Source of the DNA: Candidatus Pelagibacter ubique HIMB140
Lineage (GTDB): Bacteria; Pseudomonadota; Alphaproteobacteria; Pelagibacterales; Pelagibacteraceae
Assembly: GCF_025558165.1 (NCBI RefSeq)
Contig: NZ_LAMZ01000001.1
Coordinates: 558,001-622,000 of the forward strand
Length of the DNA: 64,000 bases
Reading direction: 5' to 3'
How positions within the stretch are numbered: the first letter of the stretch is position 1; each line of letters starts with the position of its first letter. The notes under the pieces are model-generated. The model made no database searches and was not told the origin of the DNA. It saw only the letters and a program-made list of their open reading frames with translations. This document shows positions 27,912-37,594 of this stretch, piece after piece. Made by a program: the position numbers and the translations under genes.

Positions 27912-28817
27912 TTATTCTAAAATTTTTATCTCAGTTTCTAACTTTACACCTGTTTTCTCAAATACATTTTTTGAGACATAATCGATCAAATTCTTCATAT
28001 CTTTAAATTTAGCATTACCCTTATTTACAAAAAAATTACAGTGTTTTTCTGAAATATATGCGTCACCAAAAGAAATATCTAATGGAACTGACTCTTTTAT
28101 TAGTTCCCAAACCTTTTTTTTAGATTGATCTAAAGGATTTTTAAAAGTACTTCCACTGGTTTTAATTCTTGTTGGTTGCACTTTTTCTTTTCTTTCTTTT
28201 AAAAAACTCATTTCTTTTTGAATTAGTTGTTTTTCTTTCTTAAAGCCTTTTAACGAGGCGCTTAAAAAAATAAGGTCCTCAGATATACCGCTATCCCTGT
28301 ATTTAAAATTTATTTCCTTCGCAGGTATAGTTACAACCTGGCCTATTTTAGTAACTGCTTGAACTGAAATAAGAATATCTTTAAATTCTCTATTAAAACA
28401 GCCAGCATTCATTTTAATTCCACCACCAACTGTGCCTGGTATACAAGACAAAAATTCAAAACCACCCAAACTATTTTCTAATGCAAATTCTGATAATGCT
28501 TTGTCACTAACACTGCTTCCTGCAATAATTATATCATCTGACAGAACTGATAAATTGTTAAAATTATTTGCAAGCTTGATTACTACACCATCATATTTAT
28601 CATCTGTTATTAATGTATTTGACCCCCCACCTAAGACGAAAATATTTTCTTTATTTTCTATAATCTTTAAAAATTTGATTAAATCTTTTAAATTTTCAGC
28701 CTTAAAAAAAATTTTAGCTTTACCACCAATATTAAACCAATTTTTTTTTTTTAAATCATAGTCTAACTTTAAGTTTTTACTAAATTCTTCTGATAGTTCT
28801 TTCAAATTAGTTTTCAT
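27912..28817 (-). CDS. murB: UDP-N-acetylenolpyruvoylglucosamine reductase
   Basis: The 301-aa FAD enzyme reduces enolpyruvyl-UDP-GlcNAc to UDP-MurNAc. FAD-binding segments are WFNIGGKAKIF, VLGGGSNTLI and the IPGTVGGGIKMNAGC block; the catalytic Ser/Glu region is KTSGSTFKNP and the C-terminal LETEIKIL. The layout is that of a type II (shorter) MurB. It overlaps murC by 4 bp (ATGA). Confidence 0.95.
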   Translation of the reverse strand: MKTNLKELSEEFSKNLKLDYDLKKKNWFNIGGKAKIFFKAENLKDLIKFLKIIENKENIFVLGGGSNTLITDDKYDGVVIKLANNFNNLSVLSDDIIIAGSSVSDKALSEFALENSLGGFEFLSCIPGTVGGGIKMNAGCFNREFKDILISVQAVTKIGQVVTIPAKEINFKYRDSGISEDLIFLSASLKGFKKEKQLIQKEMSFLKERKEKVQPTRIKTSGSTFKNPLDQSKKKVWELIKESVPLDISFGDAYISEKHCNFFVNKGNAKFKDMKNLIDYVSKNVFEKTGVKLETEIKILE

Positions 28818-30211
28818 TTTAAATATTTAGGCAGTTCTCTCATCCAGCTTGAAATAGAACCAGCACCCATTGCTATAACAATCTTTTTTCCATAAATATT
28901 ACTTTTTACGTATTTTGCCAATTGCATTGGATTCTCGATCATTAATAATTCAACCTTTGAATTTTTGATAATTTGTTTTGCAAAACTATGGTAACTGAAT
29001 CCAAGTTTCATTTTTTCACCTGCATTATAGATTGGAAATAAAATTACTTTATCAGCATTTTTAAAAGCGTGACTAAACTCCTTTTTTAAATCTTTTACTC
29101 TTGATATTCTATGAGGTTGAAAAATACATATCTTTTCATAACCTTTGTACACTTTGCTTACACCATTAAGTACTTCTCCTATCTCTGTTGGGTGATGTGC
29201 GTAATCATCAAAAAAATCAACATTATTAAAAGAAAAAATCTTATTAAATCTTCTTTCAACACCTTTGAAATTTTTAAGTCCTTTTTTTATATCAAATATT
29301 GATATTCCAACAGTCAACGATACTGCAAGAGCTGCAACTGCATTTTTAATATTATGATTTCCTAGAAGAGGAATAATTATATTTTTTAAATATCGATTTT
29401 TTTTATTTGGTAATTTTATAAATAAATCAAATTTTGAAAATTCTTTATATTGATTTATATTTTTTATAGAAAAGTTTGATCTAAGATCTTCACCGTACGT
29501 ATAGAAATTTTTCTTTTTAATTTTTTTTATTAGATTTTTGTTATTCTTATCATCTAAACATATAAATGATTTTCCGAAAGATGGAACCTTCTCAACAAAA
29601 TTAATAAAATATTTATTTAATTTTTTCATCGAATTATAAAAATCCATGTGCTCTCTATCAATGTTGGTTATGATTGAGTAAGTTGGTGGAATAAATATAA
29701 AACTACCATCAGACTCATCTGCCTCCAAAATAGACCAATCACTTTTACCTAATTTTGCGGTATTATTGATTGAATTTATAATTCCTCCATTAATAATCGT
29801 CGGGTCTATTTTTGTATTTTGAAAAATTGATGCAATTAAAGATGTGGTTGTTGTTTTGCCGTGAGATCCGACAACTACAATATTTTTAGAAAGAGACACA
29901 ATGTTTGCTAGCATTTCGCCTCTTTTATATATTGGTAGACCTTTTGATTTTGCTTCAATTAATTCTGGGTTATTTTTTTTAATTGCTGAAGAGACAACCA
30001 AAATTGTAGCTTTGCTGATATTTTGTTTTTTATGTCCAACGTAAACTTTGATTTTTTCTTTTCTAATCCTATTAATATTTTTATTATTTGAGATATCACT
30101 TCCTTGAACTTTAAAACCTTTTCTCTTCATAATCATTGAAAGGCCACTCATCCCTATCCCGCCTATACCAACAAAATGAATAACTTCTGATTTAGCTAAT
30201 TCAATTTTCAT
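28814..30211 (-). CDS. murC: UDP-N-acetylmuramate--L-alanine ligase
   Basis: The 465-aa Mur ligase adds the first amino acid of the stem peptide. The N-terminal nucleotide-binding motif is HFVGIGGIGMSGL (12-24), the ATP P-loop is VVGSHGKTTTTS, and the C-terminal domain has VDFFDDYAHHPTEI, diagnostic of MurC. Length is normal. It overlaps murG by 11 bp and murB by 4 bp. Confidence 0.96.
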   Translation of the reverse strand: MKIELAKSEVIHFVGIGGIGMSGLSMIMKRKGFKVQGSDISNNKNINRIRKEKIKVYVGHKKQNISKATILVVSSAIKKNNPELIEAKSKGLPIYKRGEMLANIVSLSKNIVVVGSHGKTTTTSLIASIFQNTKIDPTIINGGIINSINNTAKLGKSDWSILEADESDGSFIFIPPTYSIITNIDREHMDFYNSMKKLNKYFINFVEKVPSFGKSFICLDDKNNKNLIKKIKKKNFYTYGEDLRSNFSIKNINQYKEFSKFDLFIKLPNKKNRYLKNIIIPLLGNHNIKNAVAALAVSLTVGISIFDIKKGLKNFKGVERRFNKIFSFNNVDFFDDYAHHPTEIGEVLNGVSKVYKGYEKICIFQPHRISRVKDLKKEFSHAFKNADKVILFPIYNAGEKMKLGFSYHSFAKQIIKNSKVELLMIENPMQLAKYVKSNIYGKKIVIAMGAGSISSWMRELPKYLK

Positions 30212-31268
30212 TTAAAATTTCCAATAAATTTTGATTAACATTATTCCAAGTATTTTGATAATTTAATTTTTTTAGATTCTCTTTTTTTGACATGTAATCC
30301 TCATTTTTTTTTGCAATTTTTAACAATAATTCTTCAAATTTATCTTTATCAAATTTTTTTTGATCAACTATCCAACAACAATTTTTATCATAATAATATT
30401 TAGCATTTTCATATTGATGATTATCCTTTGAACTAGGAAGTGGTATGGCGATAAAAGGAACATTCATTAATGACATTTCAGCTAAGCTTGAAGCGCCTGA
30501 CCTTGATATACATAAGTCAGACTGTTTCATAAGTTCGTTTAAATTTTGATCAAAACTAAAAACATTGCTTTCTATGTTATTAATTTTATAAAAATTTTTT
30601 AAATTATTTATGTTTTCTCTACTAGTTTGATGGATTACATTTATTGAGCAAGTTTTTGAGATACTCAAAATCGTTTCATTAATAAGTGTATCAAAAATTT
30701 TAGCTCCTTGGCTGCCTCCAATAACCATGATGGTAAATAAATTTGCTTCTTTTTTAAATAAATTTGCTTCATAATATTCTTTTCTTATAAAAGGTTTTGA
30801 AATTTTTTTCTGTTTTTCATATTTTTTTGGACAATTTTTTAAGTTTATTGAATAACAAATTAATTTTTTAGAAAAATTTAAAAAGAATTTATTGGCTCTT
30901 CCTAAAACCATATTTGGTTCAATTAAAAAAATTTTAATATTTAAAATTTTTGCTGCCAGACATAATGGTAAAGACATATATCCACCTGTTGAAATTAAAT
31001 AAGAAATTTTTTTTTTTTTTAATATTTTTAGAGAACTAATTGCTAATATTAAGACTTTAAATAATATAAAAGGAAGTAGTATTAAACTATTTAACTTCGG
31101 TGTATCTATTAAAATATATCTATAATCATCTTTTGCTAAATATTTTAATCCTCTAGAGTCTGTTGAGATTATTACATCATATGATTCTTTCAAATGGTCA
31201 TAAATTGTAATTGCAGGAATGACATGTCCTCCAGAACCTCCAGTGGAAATTAATACTTTTTCTTTCAC
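30201..31268 (-). CDS. murG: UDP-N-acetylglucosamine--lipid I transferase MurG
   Basis: The 355-aa GT-B enzyme makes lipid II on the inner face of the membrane. Marks are the glycine-rich TGGSGGHVIPA (residues 9-19), STGGYMSLP, and in the second domain IGGSQGAKIFD and SRSGASSLAEM. The coding strand has a 14-nt A run (complement of 31007-31020) encoding four lysines (LKILKKKKIS), a slippage-prone tract in an essential gene. ftsW ends 3 bp upstream. Confidence 0.95.
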   Translation of the reverse strand: MKEKVLISTGGSGGHVIPAITIYDHLKESYDVIISTDSRGLKYLAKDDYRYILIDTPKLNSLILLPFILFKVLILAISSLKILKKKKISYLISTGGYMSLPLCLAAKILNIKIFLIEPNMVLGRANKFFLNFSKKLICYSINLKNCPKKYEKQKKISKPFIRKEYYEANLFKKEANLFTIMVIGGSQGAKIFDTLINETILSISKTCSINVIHQTSRENINNLKNFYKINNIESNVFSFDQNLNELMKQSDLCISRSGASSLAEMSLMNVPFIAIPLPSSKDNHQYENAKYYYDKNCCWIVDQKKFDKDKFEELLLKIAKKNEDYMSKKENLKKLNYQNTWNNVNQNLLEILNEN

Positions 31269-31271
31269 AAA

Positions 31272-32390
31272 TTATATTTTTCTTTTTGTTAAATTTAAAA
31301 TTATCCCAACTAAAATTGAGGTACTTACAATTGAAGAGCCACCATAACTCAAAAAAGGTAATGTCATTCCAGTTGTTGGAAACAATCTTATATTAACTCC
31401 AATATGAATTGTGGCCTGCATGAGAATTAAACTTACTGAACCTATTAGAATAAGTTTATTTTGCTCCTCAGTTTCAAGACTTATTTTTTTAAAAACCATA
31501 TAAATTAGGACTAAAAACAAAATTAAGATTAAAATTATGGCAATCACACCAAACTCTTCAGAAATTACTGAAATAATATAATCAGTATGTGCTTCTGGTA
31601 CTCTATTTTTGAGTGTTCCTTCTCCAATACCTTTTCCAAAAAAACCCCCACTTGTAATTGAATCTATTGCTTTATCTGATTGAAAATTATGAGTACCTGT
31701 TTCTTTATCAAAAAACGAAAAAATTCTAGCTTTAATGTAATTAAATTTTGGTATGTAAATAATCATATAAGACATCAAAATTATTCCAAAAGAAAAGATT
31801 ATGAGTAAAAAATATAAATTAATACCTGAGCAAAAAATCAGAACAGCCCAGGAAAAAACTACTAATAGTGTTTGACCAATATCTGGTTGAATTATTAACA
31901 ACAAAGAAACTAAAGTCATCAAAATTGTTGACGCTAAATATTTAAATAAAATATTAGTTTCATTTTTGCATAAAATAATTGCAAGAATTACAATAAAAAA
32001 AGGTTTCACTATTTCTATAGGTTGAAATCTTGGTAAAAAAAATAAATCGATCCATCTTTTTGATCCTTTAACTTCTATGCCAATTATAGGTACTAAAAAT
32101 AAAGAGAGTAATGAAATAAAAAAGAGAATTATTGAAAATTTGTACAGTTTATCTTGATTTAAAGTAGAAAAAATAAAAATAAAAACTATTCCGATAAGTA
32201 GATAAATTAAATGTTTAAAAAAAAAGAAATAATTGTTGGTATCTAATTTATCTGAAGCTATCAGTGATGTCGATACTAAAGAGAAAAAAAGTCCAATAGT
32301 GAATAGAGTGCTAACTAAAAACAATAAAGGTTTGTCAATATTTTTCCACCACTGGTAATAAAATTTATAAATTATGCTATTACTTTGCAT
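31272..32390 (-). CDS. ftsW: Septal peptidoglycan polymerase FtsW (SEDS family)
   Basis: The 372-aa protein has about ten membrane helices and the SEDS signatures: VKGSKRWIDLFFLPRFQPIEIVKP (lipid II glycosyltransferase loop) with the essential Asp later, and the C-terminal RLFPTTGMTLPFLSYGGSS. It works with the FtsI transpeptidase encoded in the same cluster. The start overlaps murD by 11 bp. Confidence 0.95.
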   Translation of the reverse strand: MQSNSIIYKFYYQWWKNIDKPLLFLVSTLFTIGLFFSLVSTSLIASDKLDTNNYFFFFKHLIYLLIGIVFIFIFSTLNQDKLYKFSIILFFISLLSLFLVPIIGIEVKGSKRWIDLFFLPRFQPIEIVKPFFIVILAIILCKNETNILFKYLASTILMTLVSLLLIIQPDIGQTLLVVFSWAVLIFCSGINLYFLLIIFSFGIILMSYMIIYIPKFNYIKARIFSFFDKETGTHNFQSDKAIDSITSGGFFGKGIGEGTLKNRVPEAHTDYIISVISEEFGVIAIILILILFLVLIYMVFKKISLETEEQNKLILIGSVSLILMQATIHIGVNIRLFPTTGMTLPFLSYGGSSIVSTSILVGIILNLTKRKI

Positions 32391-33663
32391 ATATTAATTT
32401 TTTAACTATTTTATTAAAGTAATTGCCTCTATCTTCAAAATTTTTAAAACTATCAAATGATGCACCAGCAGGACTAAAAAAAATTATATTTTTTTTAATT
32501 TCTTGATCTTCTATCTCTAAGAAAATTGCACGTAAGGTTTCATTTAAAGTTTTATATTTTTTAACCTTTAATTTATGTCTCAAAACTTTATGAAACTTAT
32601 TTCGATATGAACCAAAAATGAATGCTTTTATATTTTTGCATTTTGTTTTAGATAATTTGAACTTATCATTTTTTTTTGGTATTCCTCCCAAAATCCAATA
32701 AACATCATTCAAATTATTTAATATATTTTCTGAAGAAGCGAAGCTTGTTGATTTAGAGTCATTTATTATTGTTAAATTTTTTTTATCAAAAACAATTTGT
32801 TGTCTATAATTAAGACCTTTAAAATTATTAATTGTTTGGATTAATCTGTTTTTAGATATTTTCAATTTAGGTGCAATTTCAAAAATAAATGAGAGATTTT
32901 CTCTATTACCGTCGGAAGCAAAGTATTTATTGCTAATCTTATCAATTATGTTTTTCAAATTTGAGATATCAACTTTATAAATTTTTGACTTAAATTTATT
33001 TTTTTTAATTTTTTTTGAAATTAATGAATCATTTTTTTTAACGTACGCAAAATTTCCCTTAACTTGAGACTCGATTAATTTAAATTTTGCATTAACGTAA
33101 TTTTTTAGGTTCTTATGTCTTTCAATGTGGTCTGCTGAAATATTTAGAATTAAGCTAAATTTTGATCTAAAAATCTTTGAGTAATCTAACTGATATGAAG
33201 AGGCTTCAATCACAAAAATCGTTTTTTTTGTTATTTTTTTCTCTGCAAGTGCTGGATTTCCTATGTTCCCAATCAATCGAGCATCTTTTTTTTGATCAAC
33301 CAAAGCTTCATGTAGTATTTTTGCTGTGGTTGATTTACCGTTAGTACCGGTAATTGTTATGCTCAAATTATCATAAAAAGAGTACAAAACATCAAGATCT
33401 GTATAAATTTTTTGTAAATTTTTTTTCAAGAAAGTCGATAATTTACATTTTGAAATATCTATTCCTGGACTAATAATGATTATATCAAAACTTATTTTTG
33501 AAATTTCACTTAAACTAATTAATTTTTTATTTATTTTTGAATTGTCATCGAAAAGATAAACATCTGCTTTTTTTTTTAAAAATTTATATGAAGATATTCC
33601 ACTTTTGCCTAATCCATATATTAATATTTTTTTTCTTAAAAAAATATTTTTTTTATTTTTCAT
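32380..33663 (-). CDS. murD: UDP-N-acetylmuramoylalanine--D-glutamate ligase
   Basis: The Mur ligase (427 aa from the ATG at 33663) adds D-Glu. The ILIYGLGKSGISSYKFL N-terminal motif, ATP P-loop ITGTNGKSTTAKIL, NISADHIERH and NDSKSTSFASS (MurD-specific) are visible. I place the start at the ATG overlapping the mraY stop by one base (TAATG); the open frame extends 19 codons further upstream inside mraY but that part has no MurD similarity. Confidence 0.93.
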   Translation of the reverse strand: MKNKKNIFLRKKILIYGLGKSGISSYKFLKKKADVYLFDDNSKINKKLISLSEISKISFDIIIISPGIDISKCKLSTFLKKNLQKIYTDLDVLYSFYDNLSITITGTNGKSTTAKILHEALVDQKKDARLIGNIGNPALAEKKITKKTIFVIEASSYQLDYSKIFRSKFSLILNISADHIERHKNLKNYVNAKFKLIESQVKGNFAYVKKNDSLISKKIKKNKFKSKIYKVDISNLKNIIDKISNKYFASDGNRENLSFIFEIAPKLKISKNRLIQTINNFKGLNYRQQIVFDKKNLTIINDSKSTSFASSENILNNLNDVYWILGGIPKKNDKFKLSKTKCKNIKAFIFGSYRNKFHKVLRHKLKVKKYKTLNETLRAIFLEIEDQEIKKNIIFFSPAGASFDSFKNFEDRGNYFNKIVKKLIYAK

Positions 33664-34748
33664 TATCTTAATTTTAACGTAGCAAGTCCTATCATTGCTA
33701 AAATTATTGAGATAATCCAAAATCTAATAACTACGGTAGATTCAGGCCAACCTTTTTTCTCGAAATGATGGTGTATAGGTGCCATTCTAAAAATTCTTTT
33801 TCCTGTAAGTTTAAATGAAATTACCTGAACCATTACTGAAACTGCTTCTAAAACGAAAAGACCTCCCGTTATCGCTAAAACGATTTCATGTTTTGTTATA
33901 ATACCTACTGCTCCCAGAGAACCACCTAAAGATAAAGAGCCTGTGTCTCCCATAAAAATTTTAGCTGGAGGAGCATTAAACCATAAAAATCCTAAGCAAG
34001 CTCCAATAATTGCTCCACAAAAAATCGCAACTTCACCTGTACCTTCAATGTAAGGAATTTGTAAATAATTTGAAAAAACAATATTTCCAGTTACATAGCT
34101 TATAAATGCAAAACAAGCTGCCACCAATATTACTGGTACCGTTGCTAAACCGTCTAAACCGTCTGTAAGATTTACAGCATTAGAAGAACCTATTATTACA
34201 AATACAGCAAAAGGTATAAAAAACCATCCAAGATTAATTATTAAATTTTTAAAAAAAGGAAAATATAAATTATTTAAATCTTGATAATCATTCAAATATA
34301 CAAACAAACTTACTCCTAATAACGCTAATATAATCTGTGCAATTATTTTAAACTTTGATGAAATACCAGAGGAATTACTTTGCTTAATTTTTTTATAATC
34401 ATCAAATGCACCGAGTAATCCAAATGAAATAGCAATGTATAAACAAAATAAAATATTATTATTTGATAAATCTGCCCATAAAACAACTGAAATTATTAGG
34501 CCAAGTAAAATAATAATTCCACCCATTGTTGGAGTTCCAATTTTTTTAACTATGTGATCTTCAGGCCCATCATCTCTAATTGGATTAAAAATTTTTTGAT
34601 TTGAAAAAAATTTTATAAAAGGACCTCCAACAAACAAAACTATTACTAATGACGTGAAAAAAGATAAACCAGTTCTGAAAGTTAAATATTTGAAGACGTT
34701 TAAAAAGCCAAAATTATCAACAAAATTTAATAGAAACTGGTATAGCAT
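33663..34748 (-). CDS. mraY: Phospho-N-acetylmuramoyl-pentapeptide transferase
   Basis: The 361-aa enzyme with about ten membrane helices transfers phospho-MurNAc-pentapeptide to undecaprenyl phosphate (lipid I). Conserved cytoplasmic motifs: PTMGG, the catalytic GAFDDYKK, SNAVNLTDGLDGLA, FMGDTGSLSLGG and the HHHFEKKGWPE loop. Length matches E. coli (360 aa). It follows the murE-murF fusion with no spacer. Confidence 0.97.
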   Translation of the reverse strand: MLYQFLLNFVDNFGFLNVFKYLTFRTGLSFFTSLVIVLFVGGPFIKFFSNQKIFNPIRDDGPEDHIVKKIGTPTMGGIIILLGLIISVVLWADLSNNNILFCLYIAISFGLLGAFDDYKKIKQSNSSGISSKFKIIAQIILALLGVSLFVYLNDYQDLNNLYFPFFKNLIINLGWFFIPFAVFVIIGSSNAVNLTDGLDGLATVPVILVAACFAFISYVTGNIVFSNYLQIPYIEGTGEVAIFCGAIIGACLGFLWFNAPPAKIFMGDTGSLSLGGSLGAVGIITKHEIVLAITGGLFVLEAVSVMVQVISFKLTGKRIFRMAPIHHHFEKKGWPESTVVIRFWIISIILAMIGLATLKLR

Positions 34749-37592
34749 TTAATTTAAACCTTTTATTTCATTAACTATCTTATTGAAACCTGTCGCAAGT
34801 GAGGCTTTAATCATTAAATAATCATTGTTTTTAATATCATTTCTAATCAAATCATCGATCTGAGAATTGTTACTTAGTATTTTACCCTTTTTACTATTCA
34901 AAATTTTTTTATATATTAAAGAAGCCATCTTTCCTTTTACAAAAACCTTATCAATTTTAGTTTGATTTATTAATGGAGCAATAGATTCATGAAGTTTTTT
35001 AGAATAACTACCAAGCTCCAACATATCTCCAAGCAGCAAATATTTTTTAGACTTGTTTAATTTTATTTTATCAAAATTTTTAATAGCAGAACTTAATGAT
35101 AGCGGGTTTGAGTTATAACTTTGATCAATTAAATTTATTTTTTTATTATTTATTTTTATTGTTGAATGGTCCCCTCTTCCATCGGGAATTTTAAAATTTA
35201 AAAAAATATTTTTATTCAAATTAAATATATTTAGATTCACACTTATTACAGCTAATGCAGATAGAATATTATAAATATTGTTTTGATAGTCATCAGAGAT
35301 TATAAAATATTTAATTTTATTCATAAATCTAATTTTAATTTTAAAATTTTTTCCAAACGATTTAATATCTATTAACTTAATATCTGCTCTTTTACTTTTG
35401 ATACCAAATGAAATTAATTTAAGATTTTTCTTTTTAGAAATTTGCCTATGAAGTTTAAAAAATTTATCATCTGCATTTAAGATAATAGAACCATTTGATT
35501 TAATATTATTTATAATCTCTGATTTTGCTAAGGCAATCTGTTTTATATTTTTAAAATTTTTTGCATGGGCATAATTTATATTTGTAATAACTCCAATATT
35601 TGGCTCTATTATTTTTGTTAGATAATCAATCTCACCCTTTTTATCCATTCCTACTTCTAAAACTCCATATTTATCGTTTTCTTTAATATTAAGAAGACTT
35701 AAAGGAACTCCAAATTTATTGTTATAAGACTTTGGTGATATACTTGTATATGAAATTTTTCCCATCACACTTCCCAATAGTTCCTTAAGTGTTGTCTTCC
35801 CACAACTACCTGTGATAGCTACAATGTTAGTACTTATATTTTTTCTGTATACTTTTGAAACATTTGTTAAAAATTTTAAGGTATTTTTAACTTTTATCTG
35901 CCGTTTAATATCAAGATTATTTTGAATTTTGTTTACAATTGCGAATGATGCTTTTTTCTTAAATGATTGTGAAACAAATTTATTTCCATCATTTACTTTT
36001 CCTTTGATAGCAAAAAATACATCATTTTTTTTTACTTCATTAGAATTAATTCTTGCCTTATTTATAGAAATAGACTTTGATAATTTTTGAGTTTTAGTAA
36101 GTTCTTTTATAATATTTACCTTTAGTTGATTGGACAAATCCTTGTTTTTTTTTTGGATTTCAATTAGGATTTTTTTTCTATCAGAAAATTTGATTTTCTT
36201 TTTACCAATTTCTTGTATGTTTTCGTGGCCTTTTCCTGCAACTAATAAAACATCTCCACTTTTTAAATTTTTAATGGCCTCAGATATTGCTATTGCTCTA
36301 TTAGAAATTTCTGTAATTTTCTTAGCATTGATGCCTTTTTTAATATCTTTTCTTATTTTTATTGGGTTTTCGTAACGAGGGTTATCATCTGTTAGATAGA
36401 TATTATCTGCATAAATACTTGCTATTTTACCCATTTTCATCCTTTTGTTTTGGTCTCTATTCCCACCACAACCAAATAAAAGGTTCAACTTTTTATCGGG
36501 AAATTGCTCCTTAATATTTAAAAGACAAACTTTTAAAGCATCGGGAGTATGTGCATAATCAAGAATAACAATTGAATTATTTTTAATTGTTCCAATTTTT
36601 TCTAATCTACCTTCAACTGGTTTTAATTTTGGTAAGACTTTTAAAATATTTTCAAAATTTAAATTACTTTTTTGTGCTGCAATTGCAGCCATCAAAATAT
36701 TCTTGATTTGAATTTTGCCTATTAAATTTAAGTTAATTTCCTTAATTGAATTTTTATGTTTTATTTTAATTAATTGATTTTCATTGTCATATCTATGGGA
36801 TAATATTTGAAAATTATTTTGTTTTTCATTTATTGCTGATAATTTTAATTTTTTCTTTAAAGAGATTTTCTTGATTGTTTTATATTGAGGTATATTTTTA
36901 TCTGTAATTATATTTCCTTTTTTTTCTATTAAATTCTCAAATAAATAAAGTTTTGCATTTAAATAATTTTTTAAATTTTTATGATAATCGAGATGATCTT
37001 GTGATAAATTTGTAAAAATTCCAGATTTAAAGTTTAATCCATCTAATCTATATTGTTTTAATCCATGACTGGAAGCTTCCATGATAACATTATCAACTTT
37101 TTCTTTTTTTAATTTTTGTAAGATCTGACCTAAATTAATTGGATCAGTTGTTGTATTAAATAAATTTAAATTTATATTTTTTGATTTAACCCCTAGTGTT
37201 CCAATTGAAGCAACCTTTTTTTTATTTAATTGCATTATTTGAAGATAAAATTCAGCAACTGAAGATTTTCCATTAGTTCCTGTAACAGCTACTAAATTTT
37301 TTGGTATTTTGTTGTAAATTTTAAATGAGACTTCTGCTAATAATTTTCTTATATTTTTTGTTCTTATGAACAATATTCCATTACGGTAATCTTTTATTTT
37401 TTGTTCTGTTACAATTATTTTAGAACCTTTTTCTATAGCTTTAGAAATGAATTTATTTCCATCTATACTGTTTCCCTTAATTGCAAAGAAAATATTATTT
37501 TTTTTTAGCGATCTAGTATTAAAAGATATGCCTGAAAAAAATAATTTTTTATAATTTTTGGGGATACCATCAAAATAATTTCCAATTAACAT
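34749..37592 (-). CDS. Fused MurE-MurF: meso-DAP-adding and D-Ala-D-Ala-adding ligase
   Basis: The 947-aa protein joins two Mur ligases end to end. Residues 1-482 are MurE, with P-loop TGTNGKS (104-110) and the meso-DAP selectivity motif DNPR (403-406). After a linker of roughly ten residues, residues 490-947 are MurF, with P-loop TGSCGKT (594-600), SPKSYNNKFGVPLSLL, and INLIDQSYNSNPLS. The frame is continuous, with no stop or start between the halves, and gene order still matches separate murE-murF. The fusion should channel UDP-MurNAc-tripeptide from one active site to the next. Similar fusions are reported in a few proteobacteria. Confidence 0.95.
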   Translation of the reverse strand: MLIGNYFDGIPKNYKKLFFSGISFNTRSLKKNNIFFAIKGNSIDGNKFISKAIEKGSKIIVTEQKIKDYRNGILFIRTKNIRKLLAEVSFKIYNKIPKNLVAVTGTNGKSSVAEFYLQIMQLNKKKVASIGTLGVKSKNINLNLFNTTTDPINLGQILQKLKKEKVDNVIMEASSHGLKQYRLDGLNFKSGIFTNLSQDHLDYHKNLKNYLNAKLYLFENLIEKKGNIITDKNIPQYKTIKKISLKKKLKLSAINEKQNNFQILSHRYDNENQLIKIKHKNSIKEINLNLIGKIQIKNILMAAIAAQKSNLNFENILKVLPKLKPVEGRLEKIGTIKNNSIVILDYAHTPDALKVCLLNIKEQFPDKKLNLLFGCGGNRDQNKRMKMGKIASIYADNIYLTDDNPRYENPIKIRKDIKKGINAKKITEISNRAIAISEAIKNLKSGDVLLVAGKGHENIQEIGKKKIKFSDRKKILIEIQKKNKDLSNQLKVNIIKELTKTQKLSKSISINKARINSNEVKKNDVFFAIKGKVNDGNKFVSQSFKKKASFAIVNKIQNNLDIKRQIKVKNTLKFLTNVSKVYRKNISTNIVAITGSCGKTTLKELLGSVMGKISYTSISPKSYNNKFGVPLSLLNIKENDKYGVLEVGMDKKGEIDYLTKIIEPNIGVITNINYAHAKNFKNIKQIALAKSEIINNIKSNGSIILNADDKFFKLHRQISKKKNLKLISFGIKSKRADIKLIDIKSFGKNFKIKIRFMNKIKYFIISDDYQNNIYNILSALAVISVNLNIFNLNKNIFLNFKIPDGRGDHSTIKINNKKINLIDQSYNSNPLSLSSAIKNFDKIKLNKSKKYLLLGDMLELGSYSKKLHESIAPLINQTKIDKVFVKGKMASLIYKKILNSKKGKILSNNSQIDDLIRNDIKNNDYLMIKASLATGFNKIVNEIKGLN

Positions 37593-37594
37593 TA

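Noticed and set aside
33664..33720. Upstream extension of murD inside mraY
   Set aside because: The 19 extra residues have no MurD similarity and the ATG at 33663 sits on the mraY stop, the usual coupling in this cluster.
36105..36135. Possible sequencing error joining murE and murF
   Set aside because: The junction region keeps one frame with normal linker composition and both halves are complete, so a real fusion is more likely.
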